Shown: positions 35,083 through 43,288 of the stretch, piece after piece | How positions within the stretch are numbered: position 1 is the stretch's first letter | Layout: the number at the start of each line of letters is the position of its first letter | NCBI GenBank assembly: GCA_017161705.1 | Contig: JADFCW010000012.1 | Coordinates: forward strand, 1 to 43,292 | Direction: 5' to 3' | Source: Candidatus Sumerlaeota bacterium | GTDB taxonomy: Bacteria > Sumerlaeota > Sumerlaeia > JADFCW01 | DNA length: 43,292 bases | Position numbers and translations under genes: made by a program | The notes under the pieces: model-generated | Database searches by the model: none | The model's input: only the letters and a program-made list of their open reading frames with translations | What the model was told of the DNA's origin: nothing

Positions 35083-36102
35083 ATGGACGGTGTAGACGGA
35101 ATGGACGGAGTGGGCGAGGCCAAGAAACGCAAGTTCACTGTGCTTTCGGAGGAAGCCGGTCTGCGCCTGGATGTCTGGCTGGCCCGGCATCTGCCGGACT
35201 TTTCGCGCTCGGCCGTGCAACACCTCGTTCGGGCCGGCCGTGTAAGGCTGAACGGCCGGGTGCAAACGAAGTGCGGCGAAGCGGTTCGCGCCGGCGACCG
35301 CGCCGACATTGAACTGCCGCCTCCGGCTCCCGCGACCCCGCAGCCGCAGGACATCGCGCTCGATATTGTCTATGAGGACGAATCGTTGCTGGTGCTGAAC
35401 AAACCGGCCGGCCTCGTAGTCCATCCCGCGGCGGGCGTTCGCGACGGAACGCTGGTCAACGCCTTGCTGTATCACTGCCGCGATCTGTCGGGCGTCGGCG
35501 GGGTCGAGCGGCCCGGCATTGTGCATCGTCTCGACAAGCTCACCAGCGGCCTGATGGTGGTGGCCAAAAGCGATTGGGTCCACCGCTCACTCGCTGCGCA
35601 GCTGTCTTCGCATTCCATCCGGCGTACGTATGCGGCCGTTGTGTGGGGGACGTTTCAGCCGCCCGACGGGACCATTTCCAGCAACATCGGTCGTCATCCC
35701 AGCGACCGCAAGCGCATGGCGGTGGTATCGGTCGGCGGACGCCGCGCGGTAACGCATTACCGAACGGTCTGTACGGCGGGCGGTCTGAGTGTGGCGGAAC
35801 TTTCCCTCGAAACCGGACGCACTCACCAGATTCGTGTTCATCTATCGCACAAAGGCCATCCGGTGGTCGGCGATGCGCAGTATGGCTATACGGGGAAAGC
35901 GTTGGAGGTTGCGCTCGGGCGACTCGATCCAGCGTTGCGGGCGGTTACGGCGTCGGCGGGCCGCCAATTGCTTCACGCTCGTCGGCTGCAATTTGCGCAT
36001 CCGCGAACGCATGCCCTGATGGACTTCGAGGCGCCCTTGCCTGACGATGTGGCACAGGTCGCCGCCGCAATCGAAAGGCTTGCGGCGCGCGCTTTATCTT
36101 GA
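35083..36102 (+). CDS. RluD-family 23S rRNA pseudouridine synthase
   Basis: A 339-residue RluA/RluD-family enzyme that isomerises uridine to pseudouridine, probably in 23S rRNA. The N-terminal S4 RNA-binding domain (about 20-85) reads LRLDVWLARHLPDFSRSAVQ and VRAGRVRLNGR. The catalytic domain starts at DIVYEDESLLVLNKPAGLVVHP, has the active-site Asp in GIVHRLDKLTSGLMVVAKSD, and ends with LSLETGRTHQIRVHL and GDAQYG. The first 12 residues, MDGVDGMDGVGE, are an obvious 9-base tandem repeat in DNA and probably not part of the fold; a later start is possible. It is the last gene of the operon with rsmG. RluD versus RluC-type specificity cannot be settled from sequence alone. Confidence 0.93.
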   Translation: MDGVDGMDGVGEAKKRKFTVLSEEAGLRLDVWLARHLPDFSRSAVQHLVRAGRVRLNGRVQTKCGEAVRAGDRADIELPPPAPATPQPQDIALDIVYEDESLLVLNKPAGLVVHPAAGVRDGTLVNALLYHCRDLSGVGGVERPGIVHRLDKLTSGLMVVAKSDWVHRSLAAQLSSHSIRRTYAAVVWGTFQPPDGTISSNIGRHPSDRKRMAVVSVGGRRAVTHYRTVCTAGGLSVAELSLETGRTHQIRVHLSHKGHPVVGDAQYGYTGKALEVALGRLDPALRAVTASAGRQLLHARRLQFAHPRTHALMDFEAPLPDDVAQVAAAIERLAARALS

Positions 36103-36281
36103 AATGTGGGGGAACCTGATACTTCAATGGTCGGGGTGGGACCCGACCTTCCAAAGGCGCAAAACCGGTCTTGCTTCGCTCCAAGGAAAGAAATGCTGGA
36201 CATCCGGTCCGGCGTGAAGTTCAAGCTCGCCGTTGTCGGAAACGGCAAAAAACAACATGCATTTTTTCGGGAGGCAAGGGT

Positions 36282-37523
36282 ATGGCTCTGGTAGGGAACA
36301 AACGGTGCAAGGAAGCTGCCGTCGCAATACAGCTCTGGCTTGGAGTCGTGTTTGCCGCTCCGCTGGGGGAGGCAGGAGCAGAACTTTCGGTCGCCGATTT
36401 CAAGTTCGACGGACCCCTGGGATCGGACGGCGCCGTCATCGAGAAGATCGGAACCAATCATTTCAAGATGACGCTGGGCCATGCGCCCGGTCATCCGACG
36501 TGGGCCAACAACTGCCAGTTTCAAATTGTGCGGAATGCAAAGGGAAACTCGTTGACGCTCGACGTGGTTTTTCTCGGCGGCAACGAGTTCCGGTTCAACG
36601 AGTACTTTCACTCGTGGTCCTATGACGGCAAGAATTGGACTCCGATCCACTGGGAGAGGGACTCGAAAGATTCGAAAGAAGGCGACACGCTGAAGTTTCC
36701 CGTATTCGAGCAGGACACTGTCTATTGCGGCCTTCAGGTGCCGATGAGCTACGAAGACCTCGTCGAGATGGTCGGCGTGTGGGAGAAAAATCCCAACGTC
36801 AAAGTGTATATCATCGGCCGGTCGGTGGGAAAGCGGAACATTTACCGTCTGGAAGTGACCGACCCGAAGAGTCCCGTGCCGGAAGAAAAGCGCTGGGTTC
36901 ACTATTTCACCAATCAGCATCCGGGCGAACACAATGCACAATGGCGGATGGTCGGAATGCTCGAATGGCTGTTGAGCGACGAGGGGGCGGACTTGCGCCG
37001 GCGCTCGATTTGCCATTTTCTGATCATGACCAGCCCCGATGCGCCCTCGCACGGATGGTATCGCACCAACAGCGAGGGAAGCGACATGAACCGCGCGTAC
37101 CGTCCGGCCGGAAGCAACCGGCAGGAACAGACGCACGAGCCGTATTTGTGCCAGGTGGATTTCGAGAAGATCATGGCGTCGAAAGCGCCGGCGACCAGTT
37201 GCTGGAGTTTCCACACATGGGGCGGCGTGGTGGACCCGATCTTTACGTCGGGGCCGGAGATCGGGAAAATCATCGGGCCGGCCAGCGAGTTTGCGCAAAT
37301 TCTCGAACGCAACGATCCGAACGATCTGGTCAAACCGCTGTCCTATCGCAAGGAGGCGAAATATGGCAGCACGTCGTGGACGGACGGGCCGCACATGCAG
37401 TTTGGCATTACTACGATCTTGTGCGAGGGCGCGGCGGTCATCTATACCAAAGAGAAGAACATGGAATCGGGGGGGGTGCTGATCAAGAGCCTTGCGGAAT
37501 ACTGGAAAGGGACAAAACCCTGA
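36282..37523 (+). CDS. Secreted M14-family zinc carboxypeptidase-like protein
   Basis: A 413-residue protein with a start at 36282, eight bases after a GGGAGG box. A signal peptide covers residues 1 to about 31 (AVAIQLWLGVVFAAPLGEAGA). An N-terminal beta-sandwich domain (to about 200) resembles the pre-peptidase domain of cytosolic-carboxypeptidase-like M14 proteins. The peptidase domain shows the zinc motif HPGE in FTNQHPGEHNAQW (about 212-215), the substrate-site N-R in GSDMNRAY, the third zinc ligand His in CWSFHTWGG (about 309) and the catalytic Glu in TTILCEGAAVI (about 381). All key residues appear present, so it is probably active as an exported carboxypeptidase. The 179 bases between it and the pseudouridine synthase hold no gene. 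The substrate is unknown. Confidence 0.86.
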   Translation: MALVGNKRCKEAAVAIQLWLGVVFAAPLGEAGAELSVADFKFDGPLGSDGAVIEKIGTNHFKMTLGHAPGHPTWANNCQFQIVRNAKGNSLTLDVVFLGGNEFRFNEYFHSWSYDGKNWTPIHWERDSKDSKEGDTLKFPVFEQDTVYCGLQVPMSYEDLVEMVGVWEKNPNVKVYIIGRSVGKRNIYRLEVTDPKSPVPEEKRWVHYFTNQHPGEHNAQWRMVGMLEWLLSDEGADLRRRSICHFLIMTSPDAPSHGWYRTNSEGSDMNRAYRPAGSNRQEQTHEPYLCQVDFEKIMASKAPATSCWSFHTWGGVVDPIFTSGPEIGKIIGPASEFAQILERNDPNDLVKPLSYRKEAKYGSTSWTDGPHMQFGITTILCEGAAVIYTKEKNMESGGVLIKSLAEYWKGTKP

Positions 37524-37674
37524 GGGGTTGGGAATTTGTTCCCGCGGCTGGGTTTTACTCCTTGATACCCTATAGCGAGGCGAGAGCCACTAACTCATGG
37601 AGAGCTAATGTCCATTTCCGGCTGAATCCCGGCTTCCAAATTAGATATTTTGCGAGCGGTAGAGGCACAGCAGT

Positions 37675-38191
37675 ATGAATGTCCGAGCCACTTTCCGAAA
37701 CGTATTCGGCAGGGCCGAAGTGCTCCCTGGAATATGCGTGCCGGGTTGCACGCGGTTGTCGGTGCTGCCCAACCAGTGCTCGCCCGAACGTGTCGAGCAG
37801 GTCAAGGCGGGTCAGCGCACGACGGCCAACGCCGCCCGGTGGGGGTTCGGTGAAACCGATTCGACCGACGCGCTTCAGTCGGCGATCTATTCGGGCGCGC
37901 GGGCGATTGGTCTTTGACGGCTGTGTCTGGAAGAACGTTTCGATTCAGGAAGCCAGCGAGGCTAAACGCGCCGGCGCAAGCGCCCCACTGGCGCTCCAGT
38001 TCAGCGAGACCGACCTCACGCAGGCCTAGGGCGGGAGGGAGTTTCGCAATTGCAAAGTCGAGGATAGTTTCGACCGGCCGATCCTGGCAGCGCGCTTTCC
38101 CAGAGGCGACTCTCTCATGCGGGACATTCACGGCGCGATCTTTGCCGCCAATCCGTACGGCATCCGCGGGCAGAAAGAGGGAAGCAAGTAG
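37675..38191 (+). pseudogene. Remnant of a secreted beta-helix (pectate-lyase-like) gene
   Basis: The region looks like the head and tail of one large gene joined after loss of its middle. From 37789 one frame reads RVEQVKAGQRTTANAARWGF, followed by STDALQSAIYSGARAI, the usual opening of parallel beta-helix enzymes. After about 37911 the frame shifts by one. The next frame, from about 37908, gives VFDGCVWKNVSI and stops at TAG 38027-38029. The same frame continues after that stop with EFRNCKVEDSFDRPILAARF and LMRDIHGAIFAANPYG, ending at 38191, a typical beta-helix C terminus. One frameshift, one internal stop and a missing middle of several hundred codons make it non-functional. It lies directly after the M14 gene; the original substrate cannot be told. 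Confidence 0.7.
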
Positions 38192-38270
38192 TTTTTGCAG
38201 TTAGCAAGAAGTAGTCTGGGTGATCTTTCGAGAGTAAAGGTGTTGGATAGTGTTATTCGTTCATGCTGAA

Positions 38271-38440
38271 GATTCTTTTGTTTGAAGAGCTAGCCAAAGT
38301 GCATGCGTCTTTGTGGAGCATGGGATGTTTGGTTGGGCTATAGGCGGGGTTCGGTGGGTTGAAGGTTGTCGGGAAAAAGCGGCAGCATGGCTGCCGCAGT
38401 CCAAAGCGAAAGCGTTCCGCTTTGCAGGATCAGTCCCAAA
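38271..38440 (+). repeat. Dispersed intergenic GCGGCAGC-hairpin repeat, copy B
   Basis: The second copy lies between the beta-helix pseudogene and the sulfatase. The left part matches copies A and C through TTTTGTTTGAAG, AGCCAAAGTGCATGC and GTTCGGTGGGTTGAA. The hairpin GCGGCAGC-ATG-GCTGCCGC is at 38379-38397 and is followed by AGTCCAAAG. The right end is shorter and more diverged (CTTTGCAGGATCAG matches copy A's GTTTGTAGGATCGG). It lies about 150 bases upstream of the sulfatase start. No gene is credible inside it. Confidence 0.83.
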
Positions 38441-38547
38441 CGAGTGGGGCGGCTCTGGCAGGGCAGGCAAGTGTTGAAAGTGCGCAAGGCAACAGCATCA
38501 TGTACGTCAAGGTTTGTTTTGTTCACAGATTTTCGGGAGATGGGCCG

Positions 38548-40140
38548 ATGAAACGGAAAAACTTTTTCCAGACTCTTGGCGGCGGCGCCGCAGCCGCCAC
38601 GCTACCCGCGGCAAAGTCTGCTCCCACGGCAAAGTCGAAAAGCGATCTGCCGAATATTGTCATCATCATGACCGACCAGCAGCGGGCGGATTTTACGAAA
38701 CTCGCCGGTTTTCCTTTGGACACTCAGCCGTTTCTCGACTCGCTGGCGCGGCGCGGCACCCGGTTTCCGCACGCTTACACAACCGAGCCGGTCTGCGCGC
38801 CGGCGCGGTGCAGCCTGTTCACCGGCCGATTCCCCAAGGCGCATCGCGTGCGCGAAAACAGCGGTATCCGCCACTGCTTCTTTACCCGCGATCTGGCCGA
38901 CGTGTTACGCGAGAAAGGCTACCGCCTCGCTCTGTGCGGCAAAAACCACTCGCACCTGCAGGCAAAGGGTTTCGACACGTGGCGTTCCTACGGCCACTGG
39001 GACGGGCCGCTGGGCCCAAACGCTGCTGCTGTACGCGAGGCAGAGTTCGAGCGCTGGCTGCTCGAGCTGATAGATGAGATCGGCACCGAGCCCACGCCTT
39101 TTCCGCTCGAAGCCCAGCACCCCTACCGCATGGTCACTGACGCGATCCAGTTTGTCGAGGCGACGAAAGACCGACCGTGGTTTCTTTGGCTGTCATTTCC
39201 CGAACCGCACAATCCGTATCAGGTTCCGAAGCCTTACTGGGACATGTTTCCGCCGGAGGCTGTACCCGACCGCGCGGCGGGAGCCGAGGCGTTGGAGAAT
39301 CGCAGTTTCAAATGGCGCTGGCAGCGGCAGTTGCTGTTGCACTACATCCCCAACTACGAGAGTCTGTGGCGGCGCGTGCGCTCGAATTACTGCGGTATGC
39401 TTCGGCTGATAGACGACCAGGTGAAACGGTTTGTCGAGTATCTGGAAAAAACGAGCCGCATGGACAATACGATAATCGTTTTTGCGGCTGATCACGGCGA
39501 CTTTGTCGGGGACTACGGATTGCACAAGAAGGGAGTCGAGTTGCCGGAATGTTTGGTGCGGGTTCCAATGATATGGGTCGGCCCCGGCATTCGATCGGGT
39601 CAAACGCATCATCCGGCTTTTGTTTCGCTGGCCGACGTTATGCCCACGTTGTGCGACATGCTGGGCGCAGCTATGCCCGAAGGGGTTCAGGGCCGCAGTC
39701 TCTGGCCGTTGCTGCAGGGCCGGCCCTATCCTGAGGCGGAATTTCGGAGCGTGTATGCGGAAGGTGGCGTCGGAGGCTTGTTTTTCGAGGAGACGGACTC
39801 GCTGGATTTCGATCATCCGGTGATCAAGCGTCCCGGGAAAAACATCTTCGATGAACTAAATTCCTACAGCCAAAGCGGGACGTTCAAAATGGTTCGGATG
39901 GGCGACTGGAAGCTGGTGTTCGATATGATGGGAAAGGGCCAATTGTATGATCTGAAGACGGACCCGGCGGAACTGCGCAACCGGTTTCAGGATCCGGCGC
40001 TGTCGGCGGTAAAAATGCAACTGTTGCAGGAATTGCTCGCGTGGACGCTTCGCACGGAGGACGTGTTGCCGACCAACCGCTACATTCACAAATGGGCCGA
40101 GCGGAATTGGTATGCTCCGCACCGCGTGGTTCCCTTGTAA
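38548..40140 (+). CDS. Sulfatase (formylglycine-dependent, exported)
   Basis: A 530-residue type I sulfatase hydrolysing sulfate esters, probably of algal or animal glycans. The ATG at 38548 follows a GGGAGA box; the open frame runs back through repeat copy B but is not coding there. The N terminus MKRKNFFQTLGGGAAAATL is a Tat-like signal in which the twin-arginine pair is K-R rather than R-R. The metal-site Asp are in IVIIMTDQQRADF. The modified cysteine is Cys83 in VCAPARCSLFTGR, matching CxPxR (C-A-P-A-R). Metal and substrate residues follow in FAADHGDFVGDYGLHKKG. The length is normal. No formylglycine-generating enzyme or anSME maturase is in the window. The adjacent beta-helix remnant and M14 gene hint at a former polymer-degradation locus. 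Confidence 0.93.
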   Translation: MKRKNFFQTLGGGAAAATLPAAKSAPTAKSKSDLPNIVIIMTDQQRADFTKLAGFPLDTQPFLDSLARRGTRFPHAYTTEPVCAPARCSLFTGRFPKAHRVRENSGIRHCFFTRDLADVLREKGYRLALCGKNHSHLQAKGFDTWRSYGHWDGPLGPNAAAVREAEFERWLLELIDEIGTEPTPFPLEAQHPYRMVTDAIQFVEATKDRPWFLWLSFPEPHNPYQVPKPYWDMFPPEAVPDRAAGAEALENRSFKWRWQRQLLLHYIPNYESLWRRVRSNYCGMLRLIDDQVKRFVEYLEKTSRMDNTIIVFAADHGDFVGDYGLHKKGVELPECLVRVPMIWVGPGIRSGQTHHPAFVSLADVMPTLCDMLGAAMPEGVQGRSLWPLLQGRPYPEAEFRSVYAEGGVGGLFFEETDSLDFDHPVIKRPGKNIFDELNSYSQSGTFKMVRMGDWKLVFDMMGKGQLYDLKTDPAELRNRFQDPALSAVKMQLLQELLAWTLRTEDVLPTNRYIHKWAERNWYAPHRVVPL

Positions 40141-40168
40141 AGGCGGGAGCGTTTTCAGCGGGCCGACA

Positions 40169-40723
40169 TCACTGGATGACCTCGATTTCGACAGGCACGA
40201 TGCCGGCGCGAATCATACCGAGTTCGCGGGCGGCCGCCTCGGACAGATCAATAATCCGTCCCCGAATAAACGGTCCCCGGTCGTTGATTCTTACAACGAC
40301 TTCGCGTTGATTGGTCAAGTTGCGGACGCGGACGATCGAATTGAACGGCAGGGTGCGGTGAGCCGCCGTCAGTTCAGCCTTGTTGAACCGCTCGCCGTTG
40401 GCCGTCTTGCGCCCGTGATGCCAGCCGCCATACCACGACGCGACGCCGCGCTGCACAAACAGCGGCTCGGCCGGAGGAAGGTCCAAGGGGGGAATTCCTT
40501 GAAAAGCGACAGGTTGAGTTGGAACTGTCTGCAGGTCAACAGTCGTCTCGGGCATTTGGGAAAGACCGCGCGGGGCGGGAGGCGGAGGAGGCATCGGGCT
40601 TTCCCATTCCCTTAGAGCGGCGGATGTCAATGAACAGGCCGAACCGAGCACAACGGCCACAAATGCGCCAAGCACAACGGCTGCAAACAAAATGGTCTTT
40701 GCTATTGCGCTGGCCAACTGCAT
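40169..40723 (-). CDS. rlpA: RlpA-like septal ring lipoprotein (DPBB domain, no SPOR)
   Basis: About 184 residues from the ATG at 40723; ATG and GTG codons upstream are also possible and no good ribosome-binding site decides. The N-terminal segment [21 protein letters not shown] is hydrophobic and ends in G-S-A-C, an imperfect lipobox. A Pro-rich linker ([12 protein letters not shown]) follows. The C-terminal double-psi beta-barrel shows [34 protein letters not shown] and [22 protein letters not shown], including the His and Asp associated with denuded-glycan lytic transglycosylase activity. There is no SPOR domain, so recruitment to the division site may differ from E. coli and Pseudomonas. 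It converges with the sulfatase, 28 bases away. Confidence 0.88.
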   Translation of the reverse strand: MQLASAIAKTILFAAVVLGAFVAVVLGSACSLTSAALREWESPMPPPPPAPRGLSQMPETTVDLQTVPTQPVAFQGIPPLDLPPAEPLFVQRGVASWYGGWHHGRKTANGERFNKAELTAAHRTLPFNSIVRVRNLTNQREVVVRINDRGPFIRGRIIDLSEAAARELGMIRAGIVPVEIEVIQ

Positions 40724-41071
40724 CCACACAGTCCGTGTTATTGTATTTGCCCAACGGCTTGCAGCGGGTCGAAACAGAAAACTGAGCGCTAGCAAGGGAA
40801 TCGGCGCAGCCCGACAAGCAGAATGGCATACCATGCGGGGGCATGCCATTCAGCATACTAAACGCAAAATACGGATTCGAAAATGACGCGAAAATGATTT
40901 TTTGCGGATGGCAAATTTTGATGGATGGGCACCAAAGACAATTCAAAGTTAATCCCTGGATTTTGTAGATTATTCAGATTATTGACAATACACGGCTTGG
41001 GACAAGTATAGGAGCTAGAAATCACGAAAAACGCGCCTGCCACATATTGGCATTTTAAGATGCAATTGTTA
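40724..41071. other. AT-rich intergenic stretch
   Basis: About 350 bases upstream of rlpA. From roughly 40860 to 41071 the sequence is strikingly AT-rich compared with the GC-rich genes around it, with runs such as GATTATTCAGATTATTGAC. It holds no gene or RNA that I recognise. It may contain the rlpA promoter (minus strand) and ends where repeat copy C begins. Confidence 0.45.
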
Positions 41072-41361
41072 TATTTTTTTTGTTTAGAATTCAAGCCAAA
41101 GTGCATGCATCTTTATGGAACATTCCGTGTTTGGTAAGCGATAGGGCGCGTTCGGTGCGTCAAAGCTTGTCGAGAAAAAGCGGCAGCAGGGCTGCCGCAG
41201 TCCAAAGCGGCAGCAGGGCTGCCGCAGTCCAAAGCGGCAGCAGGGCTGCCGCAGTCCAAAGCGGCAGCAGGGCTGCCGCAGTCCAAAGCGGCAGCATAGC
41301 TCTGCCGCAGTCCAAAGCGGCAGCATCCCGCTTTTCCGTACAGGTTCATCGCAAGACAAAC
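41072..41361 (+). repeat. Dispersed intergenic GCGGCAGC-hairpin repeat, copy C (expanded)
   Basis: The third and longest copy. The left part matches copy B closely (AGCCAAAGTGCATGCATCTT, then GCGTTCGGTGCGTCAAAGC, with one base different in GTGGGTT). The hairpin section is amplified into a tandem array (separate entry), and the right end, CTTTTCCGTACAGGTTC followed by AGACAAAC, matches copy A's CTTTGCCGTAGGGGTTC and GGGCAAAC. Comparing the three copies gives an element of roughly 135 bases plus a variable hairpin section and a short right end. Confidence 0.85.
41180..41331 (+). repeat. Tandem array of 27-bp palindromic units
   Basis: Four identical 27-bp units start at 41180, 41207, 41234 and 41261. 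Each consists of the stem-loop GCGGCAGC-AGG-GCTGCCGC plus an AGTCCAAA tail. A fifth 29-bp variant at 41288 has a changed loop (ATAGCT), and a partial sixth begins at 41317. The units are contiguous with no spacers, so this is not a CRISPR array. 27 is a multiple of 3, which keeps several frames open and creates artificial repetitive peptides. No stable gene is evident. Confidence 0.92.
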
Positions 41362-41420
41362 GATTGGGCCATTTTGCGAAGAGTTTTTTGGCTGCGGCCA
41401 AAGGCCGCGTTGGGGGAATA

Positions 41421-41450
41421 GGCATGGACGCCGCTGATGGCGTTCATGCC
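41421..41450. other. Strong hairpin downstream of the DUF362 gene
   Basis: GGCATGGACGCC / GGCGTTCATGCC forms a 12-bp stem with one mismatched position (a G-U pair on the plus-strand transcript, A-C on the minus-strand transcript) and the loop GCTGAT. It lies 47 bases past the DUF362 stop codon on the minus strand. There is no poly-T run on either side, so it is not a standard intrinsic terminator; it could protect a transcript 3' end. Confidence 0.45.
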
Positions 41451-41497
41451 GGGTGCCGAGGGCGGCCTCCCTCCCGTGGCGCCCGAGCCAGGCGCAT

Positions 41498-42670
41498 CTA
41501 TAGTCCCGAGGCCGCCACATACGGCGCGCCAGCCTTGGAACGCGAGTCTTTATACGGCAACACATCCACCAGCTTGTATTCGCGGCGGCCGAGGTCCAGT
41601 TTCTCGCACTCCTCGACAACGATATACGGGTTTTTCAACGGGCCATGCAGACTCGCCAGCGGATGCGGCGCGTTGGGCTGCAATTCGAACACCGACGGTA
41701 CGTTCTCTTCGATGATTTTCATCGGCGCTAATGCATCGAGTGTGGCCTGCTCGACGGCCACAATATCGTCGCTGCCGAAAATGCCCACATCATTCAGGAT
41801 GGCCGGCCCTGTAAAACCGAAGCAATCGCACACGGCGGTCATGTGGATGGCGACATTGATAAAGACGGTTTTGTCGCGGTCAAAGGTGTCGAGACAGAGT
41901 TTTGTCGAGATCGCACAGGCTTCCATGAACGACCGGAAGTTGACGGGATCAATCTTGAGCGAACCTTTCGGCGCAACCTCGAGGCAACGGCCGCATTGAT
42001 TGCACGGTTCGGTGTGGAGATGGATGCGGCGTGCGTCGTCGCGGTCGCGAACCAGTGCTCCAAACGGGCACGATGCGATGATTTTCTCGATCATTAAGGG
42101 GTCTGAGCATTTTTCGGGAAACCAATAGGGATCGAAGTGGACGGTGTCGTGGATGGCCCCGCGGGTGGCGGCGATCATGGCGCCGAGAGCAAGGTTTTTG
42201 ATCGCGCCGCCATACGCGCAGGACGGGTGGCCTTTGACGTGGGCAAGATCAATGAGGAACGTGGCGTCGGCGATTTCGCCGGCCAGTCCCCACTGTTCGA
42301 GGTTTTTGTAGGGTCGCTTTTTCCAATACACGTGTCGCTCGTCGGGGCCTGCAATCGGGTAGATCGGGCAGCCGAGCGTCTCGTGCGTATAGCCGCGTTC
42401 GTAAGCCGTGGCGACCGCGCCGGCGGTGTCGGTGACGAACGGTTTGCCGCCGCCGTCGAGGACAGCCTTGACGACGCGCCGCACGAACACGGGATGAATG
42501 GTCGAGTAGCCGACGTTTCCGCCAAGGTGCATTTTGATGCAGACGCGTTCATTCTTGACGCGGTCTTTGATTTTCAAGCGTTCGAGAATCAGGTCGAGTT
42601 TGCGCGGCAGTGTTTCACTGTCGCTGAGCCAGGCTTGTTTGGCCGTGGCAAAGAAGACGGTGCTTTTCAT
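41498..42670 (-). CDS. DUF362 protein with atypical ferredoxin-like cysteine motif
   Basis: A 390-residue protein; the start at 42670 (MKSTVFFATAKQAW) follows a GAGGT box 8 bases upstream. The open frame goes on upstream without similarity. The DUF362 features are VCIKMHLGGNVGYSTIHP, VTDTAGAVATAYERGYTHE, LIDLAHVKGHPSCAYGGAIKNLALG, and later IFGSDDIVAVEQATLDAL. Relatives carry a bacterial ferredoxin motif CxxCxxCxxxCP. Here residues 223-229 read CNQCGRC, but the fourth ligand position is Ala (LEVAP). A Cys-Pro pair at 201-202 (ASCPFGAL) lies upstream, so a second or unusual cluster cannot be excluded. The function of the family is unknown; proposed roles are iron-sulfur redox or assembly proteins. 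It is divergent from the small gene at the window end. Confidence 0.88.
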   Translation of the reverse strand: MKSTVFFATAKQAWLSDSETLPRKLDLILERLKIKDRVKNERVCIKMHLGGNVGYSTIHPVFVRRVVKAVLDGGGKPFVTDTAGAVATAYERGYTHETLGCPIYPIAGPDERHVYWKKRPYKNLEQWGLAGEIADATFLIDLAHVKGHPSCAYGGAIKNLALGAMIAATRGAIHDTVHFDPYWFPEKCSDPLMIEKIIASCPFGALVRDRDDARRIHLHTEPCNQCGRCLEVAPKGSLKIDPVNFRSFMEACAISTKLCLDTFDRDKTVFINVAIHMTAVCDCFGFTGPAILNDVGIFGSDDIVAVEQATLDALAPMKIIEENVPSVFELQPNAPHPLASLHGPLKNPYIVVEECEKLDLGRREYKLVDVLPYKDSRSKAGAPYVAASGL

Positions 42671-42931
42671 AGGCAAATACCTCATCTGTGGCAGTGCGAT
42701 CGCTTGCATGCAAACGCAACGCGTGTCTGCCATATCGTTGCGGGCAAGGCAAGGGAATGTTTCGTCGCTTGCGAGCGCTGTGCGAGAGCGGCGATGCGGC
42801 GGGGAGCAAGGACAATGACGGCATGCATAAAAGCCTTGCGTTTGAGCGTCCGGAGCAGTCATTTTGACTGGCCGTTGCGCGGCGGGTAGTTTTGCGGGTA
42901 TGGTAAAGTTTTTAGGAGTGTGCCTTGTTCC

Positions 42932-43288
42932 ATGGGCGGGATACGTTATTCGAGCAAGGTAGTCTATTACGGCGGCTATCCGGGCTCGTCGGGCAAGCCT
43001 GTGTTCGGGCGGCTTAGACTGGACGATGAGGGTTTGCGGTTTGTTGGGCGCGCGGGTGAAAGCGCCGTCCCGCCGATTCCGACTTCGCGTCTGCGCGGTG
43101 TCCGGCGTGTTGAAGAGGGCCTGACGGGTGGTCGGAGGGTGCGGCTTTTGATTGATGTGGAAACCGAGGCGGCGGCTCCCGCCACGCTGAAATTCGAGAT
43201 GGGCGGTTTGCTGTGGAAGGAACGCAAACTGGCGCGATGGATCGAAGTGCTGGGTTCCGTCTGCAGGCGCGGTGCGGAAGGCTCCTGA
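42932..43288 (+). CDS. Small protein of unknown function (possible PH-like fold)
   Basis: A 118-residue protein from the ATG at 42932; an AGGAG box at 42914-42918 is 13 bases away, and a GTG at 42920 in frame overlaps the end of that box, so the start is uncertain. I do not recognise the family. It is rich in alternating beta-type segments, for example SSKVVYYGGYPG, PVFGRLRLDDEGLRFVGR, RVRLLIDVE and ATLKFEM, followed by a C-terminal helix, ERKLARWIEVLGSV. This order (seven-ish strands then one helix) is like bacterial pleckstrin-homology or similar domains. It has no signal peptide, membrane segment or catalytic motif. It is divergent from the DUF362 gene across about 260 bases. Confidence 0.55.
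   Translation: MGGIRYSSKVVYYGGYPGSSGKPVFGRLRLDDEGLRFVGRAGESAVPPIPTSRLRGVRRVEEGLTGGRRVRLLIDVETEAAAPATLKFEMGGLLWKERKLARWIEVLGSVCRRGAEGS

Noticed and set aside
38359-38547. N-terminal extension of the sulfatase through repeat copy B
   Set aside because: It would translate the dispersed repeat and precede the Tat-like signal; the start at 38548 has a proper ribosome-binding site.
41180-41331. CRISPR array
   Set aside because: The 27-bp units are contiguous with no unique spacers, each is itself a full palindrome, and no cas gene is nearby.
41394-41408. Hairpin GCGGCC-AAA-GGCCGC as a terminator
   Set aside because: The T run lies before the stem on the plus strand and would be an A run after it on the minus strand, so it fits neither direction.
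41084-41425. Repetitive small proteins read through the hairpin array on both strands
   Set aside because: Their repeats come only from the palindromic DNA unit; there is no ribosome-binding site, domain or conserved start.
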